54,753 nucleotides of DNA from a bacterium BMS3Abin11 (GTDB lineage Bacteria; Pseudomonadota; Gammaproteobacteria; BMS3Bbin11), in NCBI GenBank assembly GCA_002897635.1, contig BDTD01000009.1:1-54753 (forward strand). Reading direction: 5' to 3'. Shown in pieces: positions 44,109 through 52,105 of the stretch; positions within the stretch are counted from its first letter, which is position 1, and each line of letters begins with the position of its first letter. The notes under the pieces were generated by a model. That model made no database searches and had not been told where the DNA came from. It worked only from the letters and a program-made list of their open reading frames with translations. A program made the translations under genes and the position numbers.

Positions 44109-44462
44109 TTATGCACAGCACGCAGCACTTGGGCGGTTTGGCATATCTGTCAGAGTGGTTCGGTCTTCATCATACGGTAACTCGCCAGCAACCCCCTTTG
44201 CTGTGACAGCCATTACCTGCATCATCCATTCGGGTAACTCGTCGTTCAAACGGTAGTAGACCCATAGCCCCTGTCGGCGGTCGCTAACTATTTGCCATTC
44301 ACGGAGATGGGCGAGGTGACGAGAAATCATTGGCTGCGAAACCCCGAGAGCATAAATAAGCTCGCAGACACACAACTCCCCTTCCGCCTGCAACAGCAGT
44401 AGCGAACGTAAGCGCAGCGGATGAGAAAGTGCGTTAAAGAATTGTTCTGATTCAATGTTCAT
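44109..44462 (-). CDS. arsR: Arsenic-responsive ArsR/SmtB repressor
   Basis: A 117-residue winged-helix repressor with the metal-binding pair ELCVCEL (Cys31, Cys33) in helix 3 and the recognition helix VSQPMISRHLAHLREWQIV. A third possible ligand is in the C-terminal CCA. It should release the DNA on binding As(III). Its ATG lies about one base from the predicted transcription start, so the message may be leaderless. Confidence 0.93.
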   Translation of the reverse strand: MNIESEQFFNALSHPLRLRSLLLLQAEGELCVCELIYALGVSQPMISRHLAHLREWQIVSDRRQGLWVYYRLNDELPEWMMQVMAVTAKGVAGELPYDEDRTTLTDMPNRPSAACCA

Positions 44463-44469
44463 AGTACGT

Positions 44470-44498
44470 AATATATGCTATTCCATATATAACGTCAA
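44470..44498 (-). promoter_or_regulatory. ars promoter overlapping an ArsR operator
   Basis: On the minus strand TTGACG (44493-44498), a 17-base spacer and TATATT (44470-44475). The spacer and -10 overlap a perfect palindrome ATATATG-n6-CATATAT (44471-44490), of the AT-rich type bound by ArsR. Transcription would begin near 44463, next to the arsR start codon at 44462. Confidence 0.75.
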
Positions 44499-44577
44499 CC
44501 ATATATTATAATATCCATATACGCTCAGTACACAATAAAAAAGAAATATTCATTGTGCAAATACAGGCCTGTTAAAA

Positions 44578-44853
44578 TCAAGGCTCAGTAAAGATTCCAA
44601 CCAGCCCATGCTCCATGTGCCAGGAATAATATTGCGGGGGGGGGGATCCGTTAAAAAATACAGCCAGGATAAACAGGCTGATTAACAGGGTGGTACGGCT
44701 AAACCAGACTGTAAGCAGATTCTGACAACAGGCGCGTTTCTCTTTTAACTGATGAGTTCGTACAGAAAAAAGGGTATGGGCAGCAAAGTTACATGGCTAG
44801 GAATAGACCAGCCAGCCCAGCAAAGCTGCTGTGATAAGTAGTATATCGGTCAT
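44578..44853 (-). pseudogene. Small membrane-protein reading frame interrupted by an amber codon
   Basis: A 92-codon frame reading MTDILLITAALLGWLVYS, then TAG at codon 19, then 72 more codons with a clear hydrophobic helix (TTLLISLFILAVFF) and no other stop. A run of ten G residues (44636-44645) lies in it. Length is conserved in one frame, so decay is recent or the TAG is a sequencing or assembly error. It starts five bases after the thioredoxin-like gene and looks like its operon partner. Family unknown. Confidence 0.5.
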
Positions 44854-44858
44854 GCACC

Positions 44859-45134
44859 CTACTCCTGGCTTTCATCATTTAATCTTTTTAACAATTCACT
44901 GTGCAGTCTTTTTTCCGAGGGTAAGCTTGTAAAAATCAAAACACCATCAATGGCAATCGATGGCGTAGATAATACCCCTAGCTGGATCGCATAATCTATC
45001 TCGTCAAGGATGTTTACTTCATGCCAGTCGATCCTGTTACCTCCGATTTCCTTAGCAATATCTTCCAGCACATACTTTGCTTTGCCGCACTTGCTGCAGC
45101 CGGGAGACGAAAACACCTCTACTTTTATACTCAT
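44859..45134 (-). CDS. Thioredoxin-like small protein with CSKC motif
   Basis: A 91-residue thioredoxin-fold protein with SSPGCSKCGKAK near the N-terminus (Cys15, Cys18) and the cis-Pro loop STPSIAIDG. Such proteins are often encoded beside metal or metalloid resistance genes and probably reduce or chelate a metal or a partner protein. No signal peptide. Divergent from merR. Confidence 0.8.
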   Translation of the reverse strand: MSIKVEVFSSPGCSKCGKAKYVLEDIAKEIGGNRIDWHEVNILDEIDYAIQLGVLSTPSIAIDGVLIFTSLPSEKRLHSELLKRLNDESQE

Positions 45135-45293
45135 AACCCTCTACTCTATGAGATTTCACAAATCAATATTTTGATGAAAGCCTACACCATGGAGATGGTT
45201 CCAGGCCAATCGGTATCTGAAACTTTTCCTGTTACTTAAGGTCTGTAATTAACAACGGTATAATACTACTGGAATTAATATTGGTGATGATAT

Positions 45294-45689
45294 ATGAATA
45301 AACCTCTCACGATTGGTCATATCGCCCAGAATGCCGGTGTAAATGTGGAAACCATACGCTACTACCAGCGTATTGGCATACTTATCGAACCTGCTAAACC
45401 AGTAGAAGGTTATCGAATCTATCCATCTGATACAGTTGATCGTATTCGTTTTATTAAGCGAGCGCAGCAACTGGGGTTTAGTCTGCAGGAGATAACGGAA
45501 CTATTGGAACTTGGTGACGGACATTGTGATGATGTCCGACACCGCGCCGAAGAAAAACGAACCATCATTGATCAGCAAATCAAGGATCTCCAGAACCTGC
45601 AAGAAACGCTGGATACCCTAATCCAGGCCTGCCAGTGTGATGGCGACACTAGTCATTGCCCCATTGTTGAAACACTGGCAGGGAAATAG
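45294..45689 (+). CDS. merR: Mercury-responsive regulator MerR
   Basis: A 131-residue MerR-family activator/repressor: helix-turn-helix with VETIRYYQRIGIL, then the dimer helix, with the Hg(II) triad Cys78, Cys113 and Cys122, spaced as in Tn21 MerR (82, 117, 126). Upstream TATAAT at 45259-45264 is a good -10. Unlike in Tn21 it points the same way as merT, and its operator lies downstream, between merR and merT. Confidence 0.93.
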   Translation: MNKPLTIGHIAQNAGVNVETIRYYQRIGILIEPAKPVEGYRIYPSDTVDRIRFIKRAQQLGFSLQEITELLELGDGHCDDVRHRAEEKRTIIDQQIKDLQNLQETLDTLIQACQCDGDTSHCPIVETLAGK

Positions 45690-45761
45690 TCCGATTTGAA
45701 TTCCTGTCTACCAGGTTACGTAAAACATAAACGTAAATCATAATACTTTTTTAGAACATCC

Positions 45762-45792
45762 TTGACTCTGTACCCACGTACAGGGTTTACAG
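45762..45792 (+). promoter_or_regulatory. merT promoter with MerR operator
   Basis: TTGACT (45762-45767) and TTACAG (45787-45792) are 19 bases apart, the stretched spacing used by MerR-type promoters. The spacer holds the perfect dyad CTGTAC-ccac-GTACAG (45768-45783), the same arrangement as the Tn21 mer operator. Confidence 0.85.
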
Positions 45793-45822
45793 TTGTATTT
45801 GCTTTTTGATGGCAGAGACACA

Positions 45823-46242
45823 ATGACTGAACAAACACCTACCACAACACCGGACGTAGTTTCTGATACAACTTCAGAGACCATGCCCGACTCAGCACCG
45901 AAGACCGGCATGGCAACCATGGTCACTGCAGCCGCTGCCACCATCGGTGCATCTCTGTGTTGCATCGGCCCGCTGGTTCTTTTATCACTGGGTATCGGTG
46001 GCGCCTGGGTCAGCAGTCTGACAGCACTTACGCCCTATCGGCCCTATTTTATTGGCATAACTCTGTTATTTCTGTTCCTGGCATTTCGCAAACTATATCT
46101 GGTGCCGAGAAGTTGCAAGCCTGGAGCTGTCTGCGCCATCCCCGGCACACTGCGCAACCAACGCATTATTTTCTGGGTTGTCACCGTAATTCTGGTCGCG
46201 CTTCTTACCTTCCCCTATTACGGCACTATTTTCTTTGAATAG
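45823..46242 (+). CDS. merT: Mercuric transport protein MerT
   Basis: Inner-membrane protein passing Hg(II) from MerP to MerA. The 139-residue protein has three hydrophobic helices, the vicinal cysteines Cys46-Cys47 (SLCCIGP) in the first, and a cytosolic-loop cysteine pair in SCKPGAVC. It has an extra Thr/Ser-rich N-terminal tail of about 28 residues absent from Tn21 MerT. The start is the ATG at 45823 behind GGCAGAGA. Confidence 0.92.
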   Translation: MTEQTPTTTPDVVSDTTSETMPDSAPKTGMATMVTAAAATIGASLCCIGPLVLLSLGIGGAWVSSLTALTPYRPYFIGITLLFLFLAFRKLYLVPRSCKPGAVCAIPGTLRNQRIIFWVVTVILVALLTFPYYGTIFFE

Positions 46243-46276
46243 TGGATGATAGAAATTTATTTATGAGGAATTAAAC

Positions 46277-46570
46277 ATGCTTAAACGAATAACACTGCCC
46301 TTCTTCCTGGTACTGTCTCTACTGGCAAGTATCAACACTGTTTACGCTGCCGAACCCCAAACAGTGGTGCTGGACATACCCAACATGACCTGTAACTTTT
46401 GTCCAATCACCATTCGTAAAGCATTAAATAAAGTCGATGGTGTCATCGAAGCTAAAGCGAGTTTTGATACAAAAACTGCCACTGTTACCTTCGATCCAGC
46501 TAAAACCAATATAGAAGAATTAATCAAGGCGACTACCAATGCCGGTTATCCCGCGACAGTAAAGAAATAG
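46277..46570 (+). CDS. merP: Periplasmic mercury-binding protein MerP
   Basis: A 97-residue protein with a signal peptide (residues 1-24, cleaved near VYA-A) and one heavy-metal-associated domain: MTCNFC with Cys39 and Cys42. It collects Hg(II) and hands it to MerT. GAGGAA precedes the ATG. Confidence 0.94.
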   Translation: MLKRITLPFFLVLSLLASINTVYAAEPQTVVLDIPNMTCNFCPITIRKALNKVDGVIEAKASFDTKTATVTFDPAKTNIEELIKATTNAGYPATVKK

Positions 46571-46653
46571 TCACCCGGTATGCAGGCAATGAAAACCATC
46601 ACACTAAAATACTGTAATCGAGGCCTTGACCATGACTCAATGGAGGTGCTCAG

Positions 46654-48072
46654 ATGACTAAATTACCTGATGATAAAAGCCTGCACATTGTCATAATCGG
46701 TAGCGGCTCAGGGGCATTTGCCGCTGCTATTAAGGCTGTCGAGCGTGGTGCACGCGTGACCTTTATTGAGGGGGGGGATGTGATTGGCGGTACCTGTGTC
46801 AATGTCGGTTGTGTGCCATCAAAGATACTCATTCGTGGTGCCAATATTGCCTACATTCAGGCACATCACAATTTTGCAGGTATCCCATTTAATACTCCCA
46901 ACATCGATCGCAAGCAGATGGTGGCGCAGCAACAGAAAATGGTCGAAACGCTGCGTCATACCAAATATGAAGCCATTATCGAGAGCAATCCCGATATTAA
47001 TCTAATGCGAGGCATGGCTAGCTTTAAAAATGCCAGCACGCTGATTGTAAAAAATAATGACGGGTCGGGAAAAGAGGTATTTGCTGATCGTTTTTTACTC
47101 GCTGTTGGCGCACGACCGATGATTCCAGCAATTGATGGACTGGACAACACCCCCTACTGGACATCAACTGAAGCCCTGATAGCCAAGAACATTCCTGATC
47201 ATCTGGTAATACTGGGTGGTTCAGTCGTAGCGCTGGAACTGGCACAGGCATTTCATCATCTTGGCTCTAAAGTCACAGTAATGGCCCGCAGTACCCTGTT
47301 GTCAAAAAAGGATCCGGAAATTGGTGATGGCCTTAAGACAGCTTTTGAAGGCGAAGGCATTAATATTGAATTACATACCGTACCAATTACTATCCATCAT
47401 GACGGTAATGCTTTTACCGTAAGCACTGAAACAGGCGATGTAGTTTGTGACCAGTTACTGATTGCAACCGGTCGCCAGTCAAATGCCGATAGTCTGGCGC
47501 TAGAAAATGCAGGAGTAGAAATCAGCAATAGCAGCAATATTCTCATTGATGATCACATGCGGACAAATGTAAAACATATTTATGCGGCTGGTGACTGCAC
47601 CAATCAACCACAGTATGTTTATGTTGCAGCAGCTGCCGGAACCCGTGCTGCCATCAACATGACTGCTGGTGACAAGGCTCTCGATTTATCCACCATGCCG
47701 GCGGTAGTCTTCACTGATCCACAGGTTGCTACGGTCGGTCTGGATGAGCAACAGGCAAAAAACCATGGACTGGATGTTGAGAGCCGGAAGCTTGGGCTGG
47801 AAAATATACCTCGTGCCCTGGCCAACATGGATACGCGCGGATTCATTAAACTGGTAGCAGAAAAAGACAGTGGGCAGATTGTCGGTTGCCAGGTATTGGC
47901 AAAGGAAGGCGGAGAAATTATTCAGACTGCTGCCCTTGCGATCCGTAATCACATGACTATTGAAGAACTGGCGGATCAACTCTTCCCTTACCTGACCATG
48001 GTGGAAGGACTGAAATTAACGGCACAAACCTTTTACAAGGATATAAAAGAATTATCCTGCTGTGCAGGCTAA
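46654..48072 (+). CDS. merA: Mercuric reductase
   Basis: A flavoprotein reducing Hg(II) to Hg(0) with NADPH. The 472-residue protein has the FAD site IGSGSGAFAAA, the redox pair GGTCVNVGC (Cys48, Cys53), an NAD(P)H-binding GGSVVALELAQ and the C-terminal vicinal pair Cys469-Cys470. It lacks the N-terminal MerP-like domain found in some homologues. TGGAGG lies before the ATG at 46654. Confidence 0.95.
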   Translation: MTKLPDDKSLHIVIIGSGSGAFAAAIKAVERGARVTFIEGGDVIGGTCVNVGCVPSKILIRGANIAYIQAHHNFAGIPFNTPNIDRKQMVAQQQKMVETLRHTKYEAIIESNPDINLMRGMASFKNASTLIVKNNDGSGKEVFADRFLLAVGARPMIPAIDGLDNTPYWTSTEALIAKNIPDHLVILGGSVVALELAQAFHHLGSKVTVMARSTLLSKKDPEIGDGLKTAFEGEGINIELHTVPITIHHDGNAFTVSTETGDVVCDQLLIATGRQSNADSLALENAGVEISNSSNILIDDHMRTNVKHIYAAGDCTNQPQYVYVAAAAGTRAAINMTAGDKALDLSTMPAVVFTDPQVATVGLDEQQAKNHGLDVESRKLGLENIPRALANMDTRGFIKLVAEKDSGQIVGCQVLAKEGGEIIQTAALAIRNHMTIEELADQLFPYLTMVEGLKLTAQTFYKDIKELSCCAG

Positions 48073-48077
48073 GGAAA

Positions 48078-48254
48078 TTCTCCAGTCAGGGTGACAGCGG
48101 AATCCCATTGTTTAAACCCGGGAAATTTGTTCGTCAGGGTAAGGTCGACAAGCATCACGAGATTATGACAAAGGAACAGGAGCAACGGATACTTGATAAA
48201 GCCCATGAGATGTTAGAACCAGAATGCCTGAGATTTCTTGAGCCGGACAACTGA
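48078..48254 (+). pseudogene. C-terminal gene fragment, possibly sulfotransferase-like
   Basis: An open frame without a proper start directly after merA reads SGIPLFKPGKFVRQGKVDKH and continues as a charged helical segment to a TGA at 48252. The FVRQGKVDKH part and the following helix resemble the C-terminal end of PAPS-type sulfotransferases. Only about 58 codons remain, so this is likely a truncated remnant joined to the mer operon. Family call is weak. Confidence 0.35.
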
Positions 48255-48581
48255 TATTTTCACAAACATTGCTACCCCAGTAACTCACCATTCCTGCAAA
48301 TGCCAGAATCCAGTGGCGTTGATATTAGTAATAATAGTAAAGATATTACTCGCAAAATTAGTGTCGTCTACCCAATATTTTAAACAGGTCATTTTTCGCA
48401 GAGTTAGCAGGACGCAGGGAGTTAATTCCAGTTGAATATAGAAAACGTAAACTTGAAAGAAACTGACAGAATCTTTCTTTAGCTTTGGCAACTAACCACT
48501 TTTCACTTTTAACTTTATAGTTTCTCAGTGTACTCTTTGACCTCTGTGAGAAATTCTTAGATTCAATGCTAGAATCAGCCG
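48255..48581. other. Non-coding stretch after the mer operon
   Basis: No gene seen. It includes a 7-bp inverted repeat TTTCTCA...TGAGAAA near 48530-48556 and short CGCAGAG-type motifs common in intergenic repeats. Confidence 0.4.
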
Positions 48582-49226
48582 ATGAAATACAAGCGCCCTG
48601 ATCCCCACGCTATTATTCTCTCTCTCATCCCTGCCCTCTTCATATCAGTACTTTTCGTGATGAATAGCAGCCAGTCTTTTGCAGATGAACCTGTGGTAGA
48701 AACTGGAGAGAATCCAGAAACCAGATTGAAATACTGGTTATATGATAACAATGGCTTTTTCTTAAAGCTGACACAGAGACTGCCCGACCAGACCAGGGCC
48801 TATTTTGAGGCCAGGGGCTTTGATCAGGCCTCGTCGGATATCGCCGGGACATCCTGTATATTTCAAACCATGATCAAAAACACGGGGACAGATTCGGGCG
48901 TTGTAATGAACGCTGACTTATCTGAATGGAAAGTTGTCTCAGGGGGAAACAGCAAATCACTGTTGCTTCGTGAATACTGGAAAAAACTCTGGCTGGATCG
49001 AAAGCAGTCACAGTCTGCCAGAGTGGCTTTTGAGTGGTCGTTACTGCCCACCAATATTCAGTATGATGTGAATGACTATAACTGGGGCATGTCCAGCTAT
49101 GGCCTTCCTCCGGGTAGCCATTTTGATTTGTTGTTTAGCTGGACTCGTAAAGGGGAACACTACAACGGTAAAATTTCTGATGTTATTTGCCCAGATGACA
49201 TTCACCCGGAACCACTATCACAATAA
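48582..49226 (+). CDS. Unknown secreted protein upstream of a TlpA-like gene
   Basis: A 214-residue protein with a signal peptide (about residues 1-35, cleaved near SFA-D). The mature part contains two cysteines (one in AGTSCIFQT, one in DVICPDD) that could form a disulfide. No domain recognised. The adjacent periplasmic thioredoxin, 35 bp away at most, might act on those cysteines; that link is inference. Confidence 0.6.
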   Translation: MKYKRPDPHAIILSLIPALFISVLFVMNSSQSFADEPVVETGENPETRLKYWLYDNNGFFLKLTQRLPDQTRAYFEARGFDQASSDIAGTSCIFQTMIKNTGTDSGVVMNADLSEWKVVSGGNSKSLLLREYWKKLWLDRKQSQSARVAFEWSLLPTNIQYDVNDYNWGMSSYGLPPGSHFDLLFSWTRKGEHYNGKISDVICPDDIHPEPLSQ

Positions 49227-49261
49227 TAGAGCACTTTTCTATACCAATGGTAAGCATAAAC

Positions 49262-49789
49262 ATGAACAATCGTATATATAAATCACTGTCCATAGCTTTA
49301 GTCCTTATCCTGACTAACTTCCTGAATATTCAGGGTGTGTCAGCTGCCCAGACTTTGACAGAGGTGAAGGGTAAACCAGCCGCTGTAAACTTCAAGCTGG
49401 AGGATCAGGAAGGAAAATTCATCCAACTGACGGACTATAAAGGCAAGGTGGTGATAGTCAATTTCTGGGCAACCTGGTGTCCGCCTTGCCGAAAGGAAAT
49501 GCCATCCATGCAACGAGCATGGGAGAAGCTGCAGAAAGAAGACATAGTTATGCTTGCCATTAATATTGGAGAAGACAGTGATGCCATATTTACCTTTACA
49601 GCTGAGTACCCGGTGGATTTCCCACTGCTGATGGACAAAACATCAAGTGTTTCCAGAGAATGGCATGTACGCGGCCTGCCCTCGACTTATGTCATTGACC
49701 CGCAAGGGAGAATTATCTATCAGGCGATAGGTGGGCGTGAATGGGATGCACCTGAGATACTTGAGAAGATCAGGAAGTTGAAAAAATAG
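49262..49789 (+). CDS. TlpA/ResA-like periplasmic thiol-disulfide oxidoreductase
   Basis: A 175-residue thioredoxin-fold protein with an N-terminal signal or anchor helix and the active site FWATWCPPCRKEMPSM, cis-Pro in GLPSTYVID. Proteins of this kind reduce periplasmic disulfides, for example of apocytochromes. The ATG at 49262 has GGTAAG upstream; an ATG 15 bases earlier is possible. Followed by a family C repeat. Confidence 0.88.
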   Translation: MNNRIYKSLSIALVLILTNFLNIQGVSAAQTLTEVKGKPAAVNFKLEDQEGKFIQLTDYKGKVVIVNFWATWCPPCRKEMPSMQRAWEKLQKEDIVMLAINIGEDSDAIFTFTAEYPVDFPLLMDKTSSVSREWHVRGLPSTYVIDPQGRIIYQAIGGREWDAPEILEKIRKLKK

Positions 49790-49826
49790 AATTATATCTT
49801 TTTTTGAGACCCCCCTTATTTAATTC

Positions 49827-49907
49827 GTAGGAGCGTTGTCCCGGCACGATTCTTTTTCATAATATTGTTAGTTTCTGAAAAAATCACGCAGAGAGCGGTG
49901 CTCCTAT
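49827..49907. repeat. Family C palindromic repeat, copy 3
   Basis: Arms 49827-49859 (GTAGGAGCGTTGTCCCGGCA...) and 49877-49907 (...GCGGTGCTCCTAT) form an imperfect inverted repeat ending in ATTCTTTTTC/GAAAAAAT. This short copy lacks the inner repeat of copies 1 and 2. It lies between two convergent genes and could end both transcripts. Confidence 0.75.
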
Positions 49908-49934
49908 ATGAATATCATTAAGACGCGATATGTA

Positions 49935-50204
49935 TTAAGTCTTTTTTTCTAATTGCAGGTCTTTTTCCGTAATTTCAGCGTAAAGTCCCACTAGTTTTGA
50001 AGCTAGCTCCTGGTATTCCTTATGTCTGCCAATCAATGGTATCGCTTTTTTTGCATCCGACATCACCTTTTCCAGAAAATCAAGATCAGATTCATCAAGC
50101 GCCTCCCCTCTATCCACCTTCTCTTTTAATGAAAGAATTCTTGGTAACCGCTGTTTCTCCAGTCTTTCCATAAGAACGACTAAAAGACCGATATCTTTAT
50201 CCAT
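49935..50204 (-). CDS. Small helical protein of unknown function
   Basis: An 89-residue, charged, helical protein with heptad-like Leu spacing (ERLEKQRLPRILSLKEKV) and no signal peptide. The ATG at 50204 has AGGA 7 bases upstream and is preferred to a longer frame from 50255. No family recognised. Confidence 0.6.
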   Translation of the reverse strand: MDKDIGLLVVLMERLEKQRLPRILSLKEKVDRGEALDESDLDFLEKVMSDAKKAIPLIGRHKEYQELASKLVGLYAEITEKDLQLEKKT

Positions 50205-50258
50205 GAATATTCCTGCGGTCAGTTGTGTGCTTATGGCAATTCTACCAGCTGGCAATAT

Positions 50259-50505
50259 TCATTTCTCAGCTGATAAGCACCGGACCGTGGTTCGTCCGGT
50301 CCTTTTAATTCGATAATCGCTGCCTTCCAGGTCTTCAGGCTGGACAGTAGTTGCCGACATCATATTACGGAACGCACCACGTATCTCTGGTGTGCGTGAC
50401 CGATAACAGGCTCTGTAGTCGGTATCTGGGAAACAGGTTATATCGATAGCCGATTTTTGTTTAAGTAAGTCAACAAGGCTATAGGGTTCCTTGTTGTGAG
50501 GCAGT
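50259..50505 (-). pseudogene. Possible gene remnant
   Basis: An open minus-strand frame of about 80 codons reads KEPYSLVDLLKQKSAIDITC and later GAFRNMMSATTVQPEDLEGS before a stop at 50259-50261. It has protein-like composition but no plausible start codon at its upstream end. Could be the 3' end of a decayed gene or chance. Confidence 0.25.
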
Positions 50506-50582
50506 TTTCAATCGTAATGGCCTGTGCGAACACCAGGCCCTCGCAATGCTGTTATGGATGGGAGACAACCAGGCCCTCTGAA

Positions 50583-51038
50583 CTACCTGGTCTTCCAGCT
50601 TCCATCAGCCTGGCGGCAGGCGGTGCCATAAATATTTTCAGGTTTACCACCAACTATGGCATCGATTGTATATTCCCTGCATGGACCTGATGTTGTTTCA
50701 TAGGTCTTTGTCGGAATTACAGAATAAGCATTGCCCGAGTCCGGGTTTGTCCATCTACTAGGTACGCCAGTGCGTACTGTTTCCAGTGCATGATTGACCT
50801 TCAGGCGATCCGTATCGTCCATTGATTTTCCGACCGAACCGCCGATCCCTGCGCCTAACATTGTGCCTACGATTATAGCCGCTGTCCTGCCTTTACCTTG
50901 GCCTACCTGAGATCCCAGTACACCACCCAACAAACCACCGATAACCATGCCTGCATCCTGTTTTGTCGGTTCTGAAGTACAGCCTCCAATAATAAGGAGT
51001 GATGAAATTGCTGCGGCTGATAAAATTTTTCGTTTCAT
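50583..51038 (-). CDS. Glycine-zipper outer-membrane lipoprotein (17-kDa antigen type)
   Basis: A 151-residue lipoprotein: signal peptide with lipobox LIIGGC (Cys near residue 20), a glycine-zipper two-helix segment (GGLLGGVLGSQVGQGKGR and GTMLGAGIGGSVG), then a C-terminal domain with a CREYTIDA/GTACRQADGSW cysteine pair typical of the Rickettsia 17-kDa antigen family. The ATG at 51038 has AGGAGA upstream. Likely an envelope-stability protein. Confidence 0.82.
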   Translation of the reverse strand: MKRKILSAAAISSLLIIGGCTSEPTKQDAGMVIGGLLGGVLGSQVGQGKGRTAAIIVGTMLGAGIGGSVGKSMDDTDRLKVNHALETVRTGVPSRWTNPDSGNAYSVIPTKTYETTSGPCREYTIDAIVGGKPENIYGTACRQADGSWKTR

Positions 51039-51171
51039 AACTGTCTCCTGCAAATAAATAACCCTTTACCTGTCTATTATAATAAAGTATTAATAGGCAT
51101 CCTGCCATTGATATATGTCACCTTTCAGGCGATGAATTATCCCTTAAAACTCTTATCAGGAGATTAAGAGC

Positions 51172-51966
51172 TTGCCATTTATATTATTTTTTTCAAGAGT
51201 AGATGCATACCCTATCCTGCTGCTGACATTGATTCTCGCCAGTTTTTACCCGGATCCTGCCATTAGTGATCCAGAAGAACAGGCCAGAGACATTATAAAG
51301 CAGGCTATTGAACATTATAGAGGATTAAGCTCCTACTCTGAAATGACAATGACCATTCATCGACCGGACTGGGAGAGAAGGATGTCATTGCAGGGCTGGT
51401 CCAGTGGTGGGAAAAAAACACTGATCCGCGTGACTGCTCCGCCGCGTGACAAGGGTAATGCTACTCTGGTTCTCGATGATAATAAAGTCTGGAGCTTTGC
51501 ACCAAAGATAAACCGGGTGATACGTATACCCTCCAGCATGATGAGTCAGAGCTGGATGGGTTCTGATTTTTCCAACAAGGATGTCTCACGTACAGATGAG
51601 ATCGTTGATAAGTATACACATACACTACTTCGTACTTACACTGTAGGCGGACATGATGTTTATGTCATTGAATCGATTCCTCTTGAAGAATCAGCCATCG
51701 TCTGGGGAAAGGAAATTGCTTATATACGCGATGATTTCGTTGAGCTGGAACATGAATTTCTTGATCAGGATATGAAACTGGTGAAGAGCCTGAAAACACT
51801 GGTAATTAAAGAGATGAGCGGACGTATGTTTGCAGTTCGGCAACGTATGACAAATACTGAAAAGAAAGATGAATGGACTGAAATAAGTATAAATGTGCTT
51901 GATTTTGACCGCAATATTCCGGATTACATTTTTACTCTGTCGAATTTACGTAATCCAAGAAAATGA
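51172..51966 (+). CDS. LolA-like outer-membrane lipoprotein-sorting protein
   Basis: A 264-residue exported protein with an N-terminal hydrophobic segment (about residues 13-28) and a LolA/LolB-like half-barrel: SYSEMTMTIHRPDWERRMSL, KTLIRVTAPPRDKGNATL, KVWSFAPKINRVIRIPSSMM. It belongs to the group encoded beside MacB/LolCDE-type ABC transporters and probably carries or senses a lipidic substrate. The start is TTG at 51172 with AGGAGA upstream. Confidence 0.82.
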   Translation: MPFILFFSRVDAYPILLLTLILASFYPDPAISDPEEQARDIIKQAIEHYRGLSSYSEMTMTIHRPDWERRMSLQGWSSGGKKTLIRVTAPPRDKGNATLVLDDNKVWSFAPKINRVIRIPSSMMSQSWMGSDFSNKDVSRTDEIVDKYTHTLLRTYTVGGHDVYVIESIPLEESAIVWGKEIAYIRDDFVELEHEFLDQDMKLVKSLKTLVIKEMSGRMFAVRQRMTNTEKKDEWTEISINVLDFDRNIPDYIFTLSNLRNPRK

Positions 51967-51988
51967 AAAGCGTCGTACAATTCTTTTG

Positions 51989-52069
51989 TAGGTCGGGCTA
52001 AAGAATGAAGCCCAACAATCTGTACCTGATTATTATCTATGTTGGGCCTCATTCATCAACACCAACCTA
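51989..52069. repeat. Family D palindromic repeat, copy 2
   Basis: TAGGTCGGGCT...GAAGCCCAACA (51989-52017) and an inverted diverged copy (52040-52069, TGTTGGGCC...CCAACCTA). Same GGTTGGGCT/AGCCCAACC motif as the hairpin at 23778-23808. It separates the LolA-like gene from the permease genes. Confidence 0.75.
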
Positions 52070-52105
52070 TGGAGATATGAATATATATATTGGTAAGTCG
52101 GCTCT

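Noticed and set aside
46767-46775. G run inside merA as a possible frameshift
   Set aside because: The frame continues correctly into the redox-active motif, so it is normal coding sequence.
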